Part shown: positions 21,836 to 31,638 of the stretch, one piece after another
Layout of the letters: each line of letters starts with the position of its first letter
Numbering within the stretch: the stretch's first letter is position 1
DNA from: Valencia hispanica
Lineage: Eukaryota > Chordata > Actinopteri > Cyprinodontiformes > Valenciidae
Direction: 5' to 3'
DNA length: 64,000 bases
NCBI GenBank assembly: GCA_963556495.2
Contig: OY747705.1
Coordinates: 2,994,501 to 3,058,500, forward strand
Notes under the pieces: generated by a model
The model's input: the letters and a program-made list of their open reading frames with translations, nothing else
Told to the model about the DNA's origin: nothing
Databases searched by the model: none
Program-made: the position numbers and the translations under genes

Positions 21836-21914
21836 ATGGGTTACTGGGATGTCCCTGAGGGGACGGACTGCGTGGAGAAGACATTGATCGTTACCAAGCT
21901 GGGCACAGCGCTGG
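21836..21914 (+). CDS. ndufa11: ndufa11 coding exon 1
   Basis: Starts ATGGGTTACTGGGAT and encodes 26 codons plus one base, ending before GTAGGT. A CCAAT-like word (GGCCAATATT) lies about 200 bp upstream at 21628; the transcription start was not located. Confidence 0.93.
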
Positions 21915-24900
21915 GTAGGTATCAGGCCGCACACGGTGCTCTGTTGGCGGCTGGCTGCTGTGGGGACACACGGTGCTCTAGCAGCTCGCTAATGCTATCG
22001 CTCTTAAGCTAGTGGTCTTAAATGAACCGGGCCACTGGGTTCGGCAAATCTGTTTACTGAAGTATTTTTCTATTCAAGCCAGGATGGTTACTAAGCTTGG
22101 ACTCATCCTGAGTGTTTCAGTGTGTTTTCGCCGGAGTCTTGCTCAGGGAAACACCGCTGCAGCTGCTGGTTCCAGACCAGGCTTGGAGGTGTGCTCCGAT
22201 CAGAACTCAGAGGTTGGGACAGGGGCTTCCTGTCCTCGTTTCCAAACACAAGATTAAGTCCTCAGAGAGAGTCTGTCTGAGCTGACAGGATCCTGTCCTT
22301 CCTGAACAACATTCACCCTGAAAACACAGCCAGATGGAACTGGAGTTCTTTCAGTTGGGTGTCTATCTCCAGTCCTCTAGGGCTGGTGTCCTGTAGCTTT
22401 TAGATGTGTCCCTGGTCGATCCCTCCTGATCTAATGGCTGACTGACCTCAGCATGAAGTCGGGTTGAGCAGAGATGACCTAGTTAGTTCCTTCATGTGTG
22501 CTGAAGGACTCGAGGCCTAGCATCCATCTGTATCAGCTCACCTCTGATCAACACAGACATGCACCCATATGAAATGATAACCTGGCTCGTTGAGCTTTAT
22601 TTATGCATATAGAAGTGCATTGTGCCATATTTCCGTCAGTTTAGAAACAATGCAGCGGTTTCCCCACCAATCAGCTGCTGTGTTCCTCACAGGTGTCACC
22701 ATAGTGACTGAGCTCATGTGGAACCTGAACTAGAACCCAGGGCCCTCATTTATCAAACGTTCGTAGAAACTGTCCAATATTCTATCCTACGAAAAAAATT
22801 GAATGTTGGTAGGAACAGTCAAAAGTCTGATTTATGAAATGTGCGGTGGCCCCTTGTATGCATGTTCGTCTGATGATAAATCCCACATGTGCGTATGCAG
22901 GTGCCAGTGCCCGTTGTCAGTTATTTTCATACAGAAACGCCCTCAATTAACCATATTTGGTAACACCACATCATCGGTCACATACATTAAGTCCTCGCGT
23001 TCTTCCTTAAAATAATGGCCAAGAGAGCAAAAAAAGGAACTTTAGTGACACCGAGATCAGGGTGAAACATAGGTGGGGCAATAAAAAAGAATTAATGATG
23101 AACAGACTTTAAAAAAAATGTCATAGTTAATACAAATTCATTTCAACACCGATAGTTTTTGCCATCAGCGGTTTCTCTGCTTCATTTCCCAACAAGCACC
23201 CACTATATTTCTGCTGTAGAGCAGACATAAAAAATGTGGCAAAGAATCATTTCATTTGCTGTTATTAACTTCTTTTGAAACCCTTAACTTTTCTGAACAA
23301 TTTAAATAAATTCAATTCGTACTGAACATTGCTGTTTGGTTCCATCAGCTCGGGGAGAACCAATAAAAAAATAATAACTCTGCCTGGGAGAAAGTGACAC
23401 AGGCAGTAAATGTGATCGGGACAGTGGAGATGTTCCTGTTGGAAATAAAGGAAAAATGGTTTGATATCAAACTGAATACGATAAAACGTCCCTCAGCACA
23501 CAGCTGGACCAGATCTCCTACTGAGGGTGCACCGATTATCATATTTAACAGCTTTGGCTGCCATCAGCACGCACGGAAAAAGCGGCAACCTGCTTCACTG
23601 ATAAGCGGGACCATTGTCACAGTACAGTTTGCAAACCTTATAATTAAGTGTAACAACATCACATTAAGCTGAAGCGCTAAATAAGGGGGGGCTCTGCACA
23701 CGGAGAGCGCAGATTGCGAGTGACAGGATCTCCAAGAATGATCACACCCAACATTAAATTATGTATTTTTTGACAAATTTCAAATATTTCCTGAAAGTTT
23801 AATGCAAATCCGTCCACAACTTTTTGAGTTATCTTGCTAAAAGACAGACAGACACCAACATAAGCTCCTTGGGGGAGGCGATAAACTGCTGAGAGAAATA
23901 TTAGGTCAAAGTAAAACTGTTTCAGTGTTGCAGTTCCTCTGCTCTAACACTATGCTGTGCGTACGCACGATTAGAAGTGTACTTATATTTAGGAACATTT
24001 CTACGCACAAGTATAAATTAATTAATACCACACAATGCTTAGAACTGTCCCTATGCATGGAATACACACATATCTGTGCGTAAGTACGGTTGATAAATGA
24101 GGGCCCTGGTCAGAACCTGCTACTATACCTACCTGCTAAGTTATTCCAGCAACACATCCCACATTTGGTTATGAAAAGACTTGTATTATGGTATGTAGAG
24201 AGCAGCAGTGTCCTACAGTGGAGCCCAGAGAGTTTATTTGGTCTCCTCTGACCATCAAACTGTAAGTTACTGATCTATGGTGGAGAGTTTAAACCGTGTA
24301 TGCTCTGAGACAGCTGCTTAGTCTTTGCTAACAGAAACCCCGTAGAGAGGAAGGAAAATGACCTCCACTACCTGGGTTGGGTGGAGTTTCTAGATCCGCT
24401 GGATGCTGGGCTGCTCCTTCTGACTGTGATCTGCCCTCAATGAACATTGTGGTTGTGTTTTTCAGGTTTGGTCGGCTCAGCCTATCACATACTTGCATTC
24501 CAGCCTGAATCTGCAATGGCAGCGGTGCAGAGGGTTACCAATGCAACGGTTACAATGGGTATGTTTCTACTATTTGTGTGGTGACCCCAGGCCTAGTATT
24601 CCTGATTTCACTTTGAGTTGGGACAAAATGACTCAGTATTTTCCTGCTTTCTGGTGGAATTAAAAACTAGAAGAATTTTGACTTTATATATTAGCTGTAA
24701 ACTAGGGCTGGGCAATATTGATTATATTGTTTTATCAAATGTTCTGTTTATGAAGATTACATTTTTGGAAAATTAAGTATATCAAGAGATATAATTTCAC
24801 CATTGGATCTCTGTGGTATCCATAGTGATGTCAGCCAAGGCCTTCCATCTTGTTTAACAAGTATGTATTTGGACTTTGAATTCAGGTCAACATCCAAAAA

Positions 24901-27900
24901 TATTTTAGGAATAGAAAGGAAGAAAAAAATAATTCGATTAATATCAAACATTCAATCTGGGATGGAAAAAAATCTAATGTTTTATTTTTAATGCATATTG
25001 CCCAGCCCTAACCCCCTTTAATTTGTCCGAAACAGTTGTATAATGTCTGATGACATGTTCTACTTTTGAAAATAAGTATTTAAATAAAGAATAACCTTCT
25101 AATATCTTCAAATAATACCAGGGCATGTTAAATGTTGACAAAAATAGTGATTTGTTTTATATATATCTATCAGTGAATCTATAAAAGCACTTTCATTATT
25201 TGATTAAATTACTTAAATAAATTAACTTTTTACTGATGTTCAGATTCCTAAAATGCGCATGTACTAGACATGCCCTACTGGCCCCTTTTCATTGAATCGC
25301 CTCACTAAATCCACCCTTTTACTTTACACTCCCATGCTTGCACATATAGTCATTTCGATCTTAAATATCAGAAGCTCTTTCCAGGATTTTCCTTAGAAAA
25401 AAAACACAGCTTTCTTTTGTTAGGATTATTTTCTGATTCTCCTGAAGTGCTCCAGTCTCCAACTGGAGACTGGAGACTTCTTTAAACCAAGAAAACAACC
25501 TACAGTAAATCCCAGACTATCTATATTCATTTAACACCAAATGGATGAGCTCCTTGTACAGGTCCTTCTAAAAAAATTTGCATATTGTGATAAAGTTCAT
25601 TATTTTCCATAATGTAATGATAAAAATTAAACTTTCATATATTTTAGATTCATTGCACAGCAACTGAAATATTTCAGGTCTTTTATTGTTTTAAAACTGA
25701 TGATTTTGGCATACAGCTCATGAAAACCCAAAATTCCTATCTCAAAAAATTAGCATATCATGAAAAGGTTCTCTAAACGAGCTATTAACCTAATCATCTG
25801 AATCAACTAATTAACTCTAAACACCTGCAAAAGATTCCTGAGGCTTTTAAAAACTCCCAGCCTGGTTCATTACTCAAAACCGCAATCATGGGTAAGACTG
25901 CCGACCTGACTGCTGCCCAGAAGGCCATCATTGACACCCTCAAGCAAGAGGGTAAGACACAGAAAGAAATTTCTGAACGAATAGGCTGTTCTCAGAGTGC
26001 TGTATCAAGGCACCTCAGTGGGAAGGAAAAAGTGTGGCAGAAAACGCTGCACAACGAGAAGAGGTGACCGGACCCTGAGGAAGATTGTGGAGAAGGACCG
26101 ATTCCAGACCTTGGGGGACCTGCGGAAGCAGTGGACTGAGTCTGGAGTAGAAACATCCAGAGCCACCGTGCACAGGCGTGTGCAGGAAATGGGCTACAAG
26201 CCACTTTTGAACCAGAAACAGCGGCAGAAGCGCCTGACCTGGGCTACAGAGAAGCAGCACTGGACTGTTGCTCAGTGGTCCAAAGTACTTTTTTCGGATG
26301 AAAGAAAATTTTGCATGTCATTCGGAAATCAAGGTGCCAGAGTCTGGAGGAAGACTGGGGAGAAGGAAATGTCAAAATGCCTTAAGTCCAGTTTCAAGTA
26401 CCCACAGTCAGTGATGGTCTGGGGTGCCATGTCAGCTGCTGGTGTTGGTCCACTGTGTTTTATCAAGGGCAGGGTCAATGCAGCTAGCTATCAGGAGATT
26501 TTGGAGCACTTCATGCTTCCATCTGCTGAAAAGCTTTATGGAGATGAAGATTTCATTTTTCAGCACGACCTGGCACCTGCTCACAGTGCCAAAACCACTG
26601 GTAAATGGTTTACTGACCATGGTATTACTGTGCTCAATTGGCCTGCCAACTCTCCTGACCTGAACCCCATAGAGAATCTGTGGGATATTGTGAAGAGGAA
26701 GTTGAGAGACGCAAGACCCAACACTCTGGATGAGCTTAAGGCCGCTATCGAAGCATCCTGGGCCTCCATAACACCTCAGCAGTGCCACAGGCTGATTGCC
26801 TCCATGCCACGCCGCATTGAAGCAGTCATTTCTGCAAAAGGATTCCCGACCAAGTATTGAGTGCATAACTGAACATAATTATTTAAAGGTTGACTTTTTT
26901 TGTATTAGAAACACTTTTCTTTTATTGGTCGGATGAAATATGCTAATTTTGTGAGATAGGAATTTTGGGTTTTCATGAGCTGTATGCCAAAATCATCAGT
27001 TTTAAAACAATAAAAGACCTGAAATATTTCAGTTGGTGTGCAATGAATCTAAAATATATGAAAGTTTCATTTTATCATTACATTATGGAAAATAATGAAC
27101 TTTATCACAATATGCTAATTTTTTGAGAAGGACCTGTAGAGCTTTGCATGTAGAAGTGCCCCATGTCTGCATCATAAACAAGACTTCATTTTCTGTCAGA
27201 GCTTGTTGAAAATCAAATGATTCCAGGTTCTCACAGAACGCTGAGTCTGCTGGTTGCTCTAATGGTGACAGTAGTGATGTCATCAGCTAATCCTGCTCCA
27301 AACTTGTTGTTGATGTCGCGCTATAGTCCTACGCTAACTGCAGAGCAGCGTTTCCCGACCCTGGTCCTCGAGGCACACTGCCCTGCATGTTTTAGATGTT
27401 TCCCTGCTTTAACACGCCTGATTCAGATGATTGTGGTTTAGCCAAAGCCTGTTAATCAGCCATCAATTGAAATCAGGTGTGCTGAAGCTGGAAAACTGCT
27501 GTTTGCTTCACTTTGCTTCATTTAGTTCCAGATCTTAAGAAGGGTTTTATTAAGTTACCCTGCATCACAGGGAAGGCAGACAGAAGCAGTACTGTCCCAT
27601 GTGAAACATGTGACCACTGAACTGTGTACGGTTATCTGAAATAAATGAAGCACTACTTTCAGAGGTTTAAACCGGGGTTGTTTGCTATCCAGGCGTTTCT
27701 TCTGAGAGCAGGCCTGTCACGTTCGTCAACATTGAGGCACCAGAGGCTACTACTTTATCTTTTGAAATAGAAGTGGAACTGAATCTTTTAAATACACCTA
27801 AACTAAAGCTGCTTTGGCAGATCTCCAGGACGAAGGTTGTTGCAAAGCATCATCCAAGCCTGTTCATGCTGAAAGACTTTCTCCTCTGTGGAGTTTTCAG

Positions 27901-30900
27901 TTGAAGGAACATTTATAGTGATGAATGTAAATAAATCCAAATTGACCTCAGCAGTGAAGTCGCATCTTTATTCAAACAGGGAGAGAAGGTTCCTGATTCC
28001 CAGTTCACCAGTTCGGCTGATCTGGGACCACTTAGATAACCTGTGTACTGTTGGTCATGAACATGCTTTGAGGCTCAATGTTGTCACAAAGAGAAGTCTA
28101 TTCACTTCTGCAACTCACCGAGACACCTATAGGTCATTATGATGTGTGATATTGAATATTAATACTGGGGTTTTGTGTTTTCCAGCCTCTCTAGGTGCCA
28201 TCTTCGGAATGGTGACATGTCTCAGTGCTCAGGCTCGTGAAGCTCCAGATGACCCACTGAACTATTTTATTGGAGGCTGCGCTTCGGGGATCTTCCTCGG
28301 AGCCAGGAGTAAGTATTGCATGGTAGCTAGACGGGTCACATGTCTGGGTTGCTATCTACTTTTCAGTCCCCACACGGCGGTCAAGACCAGCAGATGGACA
28401 GCATGTCTGAAATGACCCAAGGCCGGCCTGGCCCGCTGTTCCTCTATGATGAAACAGGCTGAACAGAGATGTGCAAGCTGACAGGAAGACTACAGAGAAC
28501 TCTCTCCATGTATGAGATGAGGAGCCAGGAGCAGAATCCCAATCATCATTTAAACACTTTAGGTCAGACCTTGGAGGCTGCTAGGCAGCAGTTGGAGATT
28601 TCTCCTCAGAAAACAGGCCCTGCTGATGTTTACAACAGATTGTAGGGGAGGTAAAAAAATTGAAATCTGACCATAATGCTGTCGGGTTTAGTGCAATGTT
28701 GACCATCTGACAGACTGTGCTTCACATAGTACATGACGCCATCTAGAGGTCAAAGTCAAGAAATCTAAATAGACTTGTCCTTACTCCACTGTGATGTGAT
28801 CTGTTTTAGTCACATAAACTCAGCAAAAACAGAAACGTCCTCTGACTTTCAACTGTTTTTACTTTCAGTAAACTTAATGTGTGTAAATATTTGTATGAAC
28901 ACTAAAAGAGTCAACACCATAAGACATAAACTAAAAATGTTTCACAGACATGTGACAAACAGAAATAGAATAATGTGTCCTTGAATGAAGGGAGGCTCAA
29001 AATCAAAAGTACCAGTCAGTATCTGGTGTGGCCACCAGCTGCTTGAAGTACTGCAGTGCATCTCCTCCTCATGGACTGGACCAGATTTGTCAGTTCTTGC
29101 TGTGAGATGTTACCCCACTCTTCCACCAAGGCACTTGCAAGTTCCTGGACATTTCTGGGGGGAATGGCCCTAGCCCTCACCCTGCGATCCAACAGGTCCC
29201 AGACGTGCTCAATGGGCTCTTCGCTTGCCATGGCAGAACACTGACATTGCTGTCATGCAGAAACTCACACACAGAACGAGTAGTATGGCTGGTGGCATTG
29301 TCCTGCTGGAGGATCATGTCCGGATGAGCATGCATAAAGGGTACCACATGAGGGAGGAGGATGTCTTCCCTGTGCCGCAAGGCATTGAGATTGCCTGCAA
29401 TGACAACAAGCTCAGTCCGATGGTGATGTGATATACCGCCCCAGACCATGACGGACCCCCCACCTCCAAATCGATCCCGCTCCAGGGTACAGGCCTCGGT
29501 GTAACGCTCATTCCTTTGACGATAAACACGAATCCGTCCATCACCCTTGGTGAGACAAAACCGTGACTCATCAGTGAAGAGCACTTTTTGCCACTCCTGT
29601 CTGGTCCAGCAAAGGTGGGTTTGTGCCCATTGTTGCTGGTGATGTCTGGTAAAGACTTGCCTTACAACAGGCCTACAAGCCCTCAGTCTAGCCTCTCTCA
29701 GCCTATTGCGGACAGTCTGAGCACTGATGAAGGGATTGTTTGTTTCTGGTGTGACTCGGGCAGTTGTTGTGGCCATCCTGTACCTGTCACGCAGGTGTGA
29801 TATTCAGATGTACCGATCCTGTGCAGGTGTTGTTACATGTGGTCTTCCACTGCAAGGATGATCAGCTGTCCTTCCTGTCTCCCTGTAGCGCTGTCTTAGG
29901 CGTCTTACAGTGCGGACATGGCAATTTATTGCCCTAGCCACATCAGCAGTCCTCATTCCTCCCTGCAGCATCCCTAATGCACGTTCACGCAGATGAGCAG
30001 GGACCCTGGGCATCTTTCTTTGGGTGTTTTTCAGTCGGTAGACAAGTCTCTTTAGTGTCCTGCGTTTTTAGAACTGTGACCTTAAATGCCTACTTTCTGT
30101 AAGCTGTTAAGGTCTTAACGACCATTCCACAGGTGCATGTTAATTGATTATGGTTAATTAAACATGCATGGAAAACATTGTTTAAACCCTTTACAATGAA
30201 GATCTGTAAAGTTATTTGGATTTTTACATTATTGTTGAAATACACAGTCCTGAAAAAGGGACGTTTCTTTTTTTGCTGAGTTTAGCTCTCTAGTTTATTC
30301 TCACCTCTTTTTATTTGAGTGTTCCCCCTTTCTGTGGCTTCTGTTTGCTGTGCAATTCCTACCAATAAAGACTAGAGCATTTTAGTCAGGTTTGTATTGT
30401 TTATGGAGATTAAATCTTTGGAAAAATTGAGGGGGGGTTCACAAATGTCTTAGGTTTCCATGGTTCAGAGTAATGTCAGCCCACTCAGGGCCTTCCATCT
30501 TGTTTTACAGCATGTCTTTATTTGGGCTTTGAACTCAGGTCAACTCCAAGAAGGGTTGATTGAAATTAAAGTTTAAAAAAAGAGATTTTCTACCATTTGT
30601 ACTTTCTTTTCAAAGAATAAAAAAAACTCTATTCAGATTGAAAATCAGATTTTCTTTATTCCTTATCACCCAGCCCTAGTTTCCACCATACATGTAAGAA
30701 GTAAATTTTTGTTTCATGTCAAACCCTCATTTACTTATTATACCTTACTCTGATTGGCTTGAATGGAGTGCAGGCAATAAGAGGATTTAATTAGAGGATT
30801 TAACTTTGTGGTTTATCTTTTGTGTCGACCAGCTATCTGCAGAAATGAGGTCAGGATAAACTGGAATTGGTTGATAAATAAGTGTCCTGCTTGTTTCTCC

Positions 30901-31017
30901 ACAGCCCACAGCGCCGCGACTGGTACGTCAGCATGCCTAGGTCTGGGAACACTGGCCTTTTTCACTAAAATTGGCAAAATGGAAGGATGGAGGCTCACTG
31001 GACCCCCAAAACTGTAG
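21836..31017 (+). CDS. ndufa11: NADH dehydrogenase 1 alpha subcomplex subunit 11 (four coding exons)
   Basis: Accessory subunit of mitochondrial complex I, a small inner-membrane protein of the Tim17-like four-helix fold. Coding exons: 21836-21914, 24466-24558, 28186-28308, 30905-31017. All splice sites are GT/AG and each junction splits a codon after its first base. Total 135 codons plus TAG; the mammalian protein is about 141. Recognition: [10 protein letters not shown] at the N-terminus, [10 protein letters not shown] in exon 2, [13 protein letters not shown] and [14 protein letters not shown] in exon 3, [14 protein letters not shown] in exon 4. Glycine-rich hydrophobic stretches in exons 2-4 are the membrane helices. 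The start ATG opens the conserved YWDVP region. Introns carry Harbinger and hAT elements and two Tc1 copies; no coding exon is damaged. Confidence 0.95.
21915..22737. other. ndufa11 intron 1, left part, no element recognised
   Basis: About 820 bp of intron without coding signal or recognisable repeat. A minor frame at 22012-22257 has no family resemblance. Confidence 0.5.
22738..24108 (+). mobile_element. PIF/Harbinger element, decayed (1371 bp)
   Basis: Ends CAGGGCCCTCATTTATCAA and its inverted copy TTGATAAATGAGGGCCCTG mark a full-length element in ndufa11 intron 1. Inside are remains of the second Harbinger protein, a Myb/SANT-like DNA-binding factor. A Lys/Arg-rich start after ATGGCCAAGAGAGC at 23016 is followed by frame damage, and the frame 23394-23672 reads VTQAVNVIG then [16 protein letters not shown], the third-helix region of that domain. 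No DDE transposase frame survives. Confidence 0.75.
24109..24465. other. ndufa11 intron 1, right part
   Basis: About 350 bp of unique-looking intron up to the exon 2 acceptor; nothing recognised. Confidence 0.5.
24466..24558 (+). CDS. ndufa11: ndufa11 coding exon 2
   Basis: 93 bp between GTTTTTCAG and GTATGT. Encodes the first membrane helix region ([12 protein letters not shown]) and an Ala/Val/Thr-rich stretch ending in VTMG/A across the junction. Confidence 0.93.
24703..25010. mobile_element. hAT-type MITE (308 bp)
   Basis: Starts TAGGGCTGGGCAATATTGAT and ends ATATTGCCCAGCCCTA, a clear terminal inverted repeat with the TAGGG...CCCTA ends of hAT-derived MITEs. No coding content. A diverged relative is at about 30395-30677. 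An 8-bp target duplication was not clear. Confidence 0.75.
25559..27136 (+). mobile_element. Tc1-like transposon copy 2 (plus strand)
   Basis: Same family as copy 1, opposite orientation, in ndufa11 intron 2; TA at 25557-25558 and 27137-27138, long inverted repeats of about 200 bp starting CAGGTCCTTCT. The transposase start ATG is at 25888. An 11-bp deletion relative to copy 1, between two copies of GTGGGAAG near 26022, shifts the frame inside the DNA-binding region. The remaining frame 25997-26860 is open to the end and contains [18 protein letters not shown] and NPIENLW (DD34E) and ends FPTKY. Copies 1 and 2 carry different single lesions. Confidence 0.93.
27341..27500. repeat. Foldback MITE fragment (CTGCATGTTTTAGATG family)
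   Basis: Left half of a palindromic fish MITE: TTTCCCGACCCTGGTCCTCG followed by CTGCATGTTTTAGATGTTTC and an interior ending AATCAGGTGTGCTGAAGCTGG. Relatives at 42437-42575 and 59985-60162. Confidence 0.65.
27501..28185. other. ndufa11 intron 2, right part
   Basis: About 690 bp without recognised gene or element, up to the exon 3 acceptor. Confidence 0.5.
28186..28308 (+). CDS. ndufa11: ndufa11 coding exon 3
   Basis: 123 bp between TTTTCCAG and GTAAGT. Encodes [15 protein letters not shown] and [14 protein letters not shown], the most conserved part of the family. Confidence 0.95.
28309..28816. other. ndufa11 intron 3, left part
   Basis: About 500 bp of intron, nothing recognised. Confidence 0.5.
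28817..30282 (-). mobile_element. Tc1-like transposon, second family (minus strand)
   Basis: In ndufa11 intron 3. Ends AACTCAGCAAAAACAGAAAC and the inverted counterpart TTTTTTTGCTGAGTT, with TA at 28815-28816 and 30283-30284. The transposase is read leftward in three frames: 30013-29804 starts [14 protein letters not shown] with helix-turn-helix ([14 protein letters not shown]); 29776-29177 has LFTDESRF and LQQDNATSH; 29231-29016 has [12 protein letters not shown] with the catalytic Glu. A small deletion near 29210 removes the PDLN before PIEH and shifts frame, and another break lies near 29790. It belongs to a different Tc1 family from copies 1 and 2. Confidence 0.9.
30395..30677. repeat. 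Diverged copy of the TAGGGCTGGG MITE
   Basis: Shares the interior GGCCTTCCATCTTGTTTTAC and AACTCAGGTCAAC region with 24703-25010 and ends TCACCCAGCCCTA. The left end is poorly preserved. Confidence 0.55.
30905..31017 (+). CDS. ndufa11: ndufa11 coding exon 4
   Basis: 113 bp after TCTCCACAG, ending TAG. Encodes the last helix and the tail [19 protein letters not shown]. Poly(A) signals AATAAA follow at 31045-31050 and 31099-31104. Confidence 0.95.
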
Positions 31018-31044
31018 GAGGAAGGAGACCTTAAGACTTGATGT

Positions 31045-31050
31045 AATAAA
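31045..31050 (+). promoter_or_regulatory. ndufa11: ndufa11 poly(A) signal
   Basis: AATAAA 28 bp after the stop codon, giving a very short 3' UTR; a second AATAAA stands at 31099-31104. Confidence 0.7.
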
Positions 31051-31199
31051 ATACTTGTGAAAGTAAACTAAAGGCTGTTTTATTTTAGATGGGGATCAAA
31101 TAAATGTAGAGGATTAGCATGTAACACTGCTAAATATAATGCTGCAGATTAAACAGGGACTGTTGCTTGCACTGCACAGACAGCTGCAGTCCTCCCAGG

Positions 31200-31205
31200 T
31201 TTATT
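31200..31205 (-). promoter_or_regulatory. commd2: commd2 poly(A) signal candidate
   Basis: AATAAA on the minus strand about 225 bp after the stop. Another lies at 31084-31079, which would make commd2 overlap the end of ndufa11. Confidence 0.5.
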
Positions 31206-31428
31206 CTGTTACTAATTCTTCAACCTGGTTCATTAACTCCAAACGAGAATCTAGCATCTTTAACCGTCGCTAGCTGCCTTTTTCTCTCCATCTGGAACAA
31301 GGTCCACACAAGAAACGAGCCATCTCAAACAAGTGAGCCAGTTTAATTCAAATCCAAGAATACTTCTGAATAGAAGGCAGTACTGGTGCTTTAAAGATGG
31401 CAGACGCATGACACAGCATTCTGGGAAG

Positions 31429-31638
31429 TTATTTAATGTTTCGTAGAATCCGCCGAGCGTGACTGCTTTTCATTGCAGCTAAAGCGGCCTCCAGGGTGGA
31501 GATGATGTGCAGGAGGGTGCTGGGATCTGTCTGGAGATCCATGCACTTGTGGGCACCGTCAGCGTCAGAACTTCTTGTCAAGAGAAGGCGCATGGTCACC
31601 ATGGGAACAATCTGCTGACGAACTGAACGACTCGCCAA
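31429..31638 (-). CDS. commd2: commd2 coding exon 6 (COMM domain)
   Basis: 210 bp after TCCTGCCAG, ending TAA. Encodes the COMM domain from LASRSVRQQIVPMV to the terminal ARRILRNIK. A poly(A) signal candidate is at 31205-31200. Confidence 0.94.
   Translation of the reverse strand: MASRSVRQQIVPMVTMRLLLTRSSDADGAHKCMDLQTDPSTLLHIISTLEAALAAMKSSHARRILRNIK

Noticed and set aside
28146..28415. 89-codon ORF as a single gene
   Set aside because: Only 28186-28308 is coding (ndufa11 exon 3); the flanks are intron.
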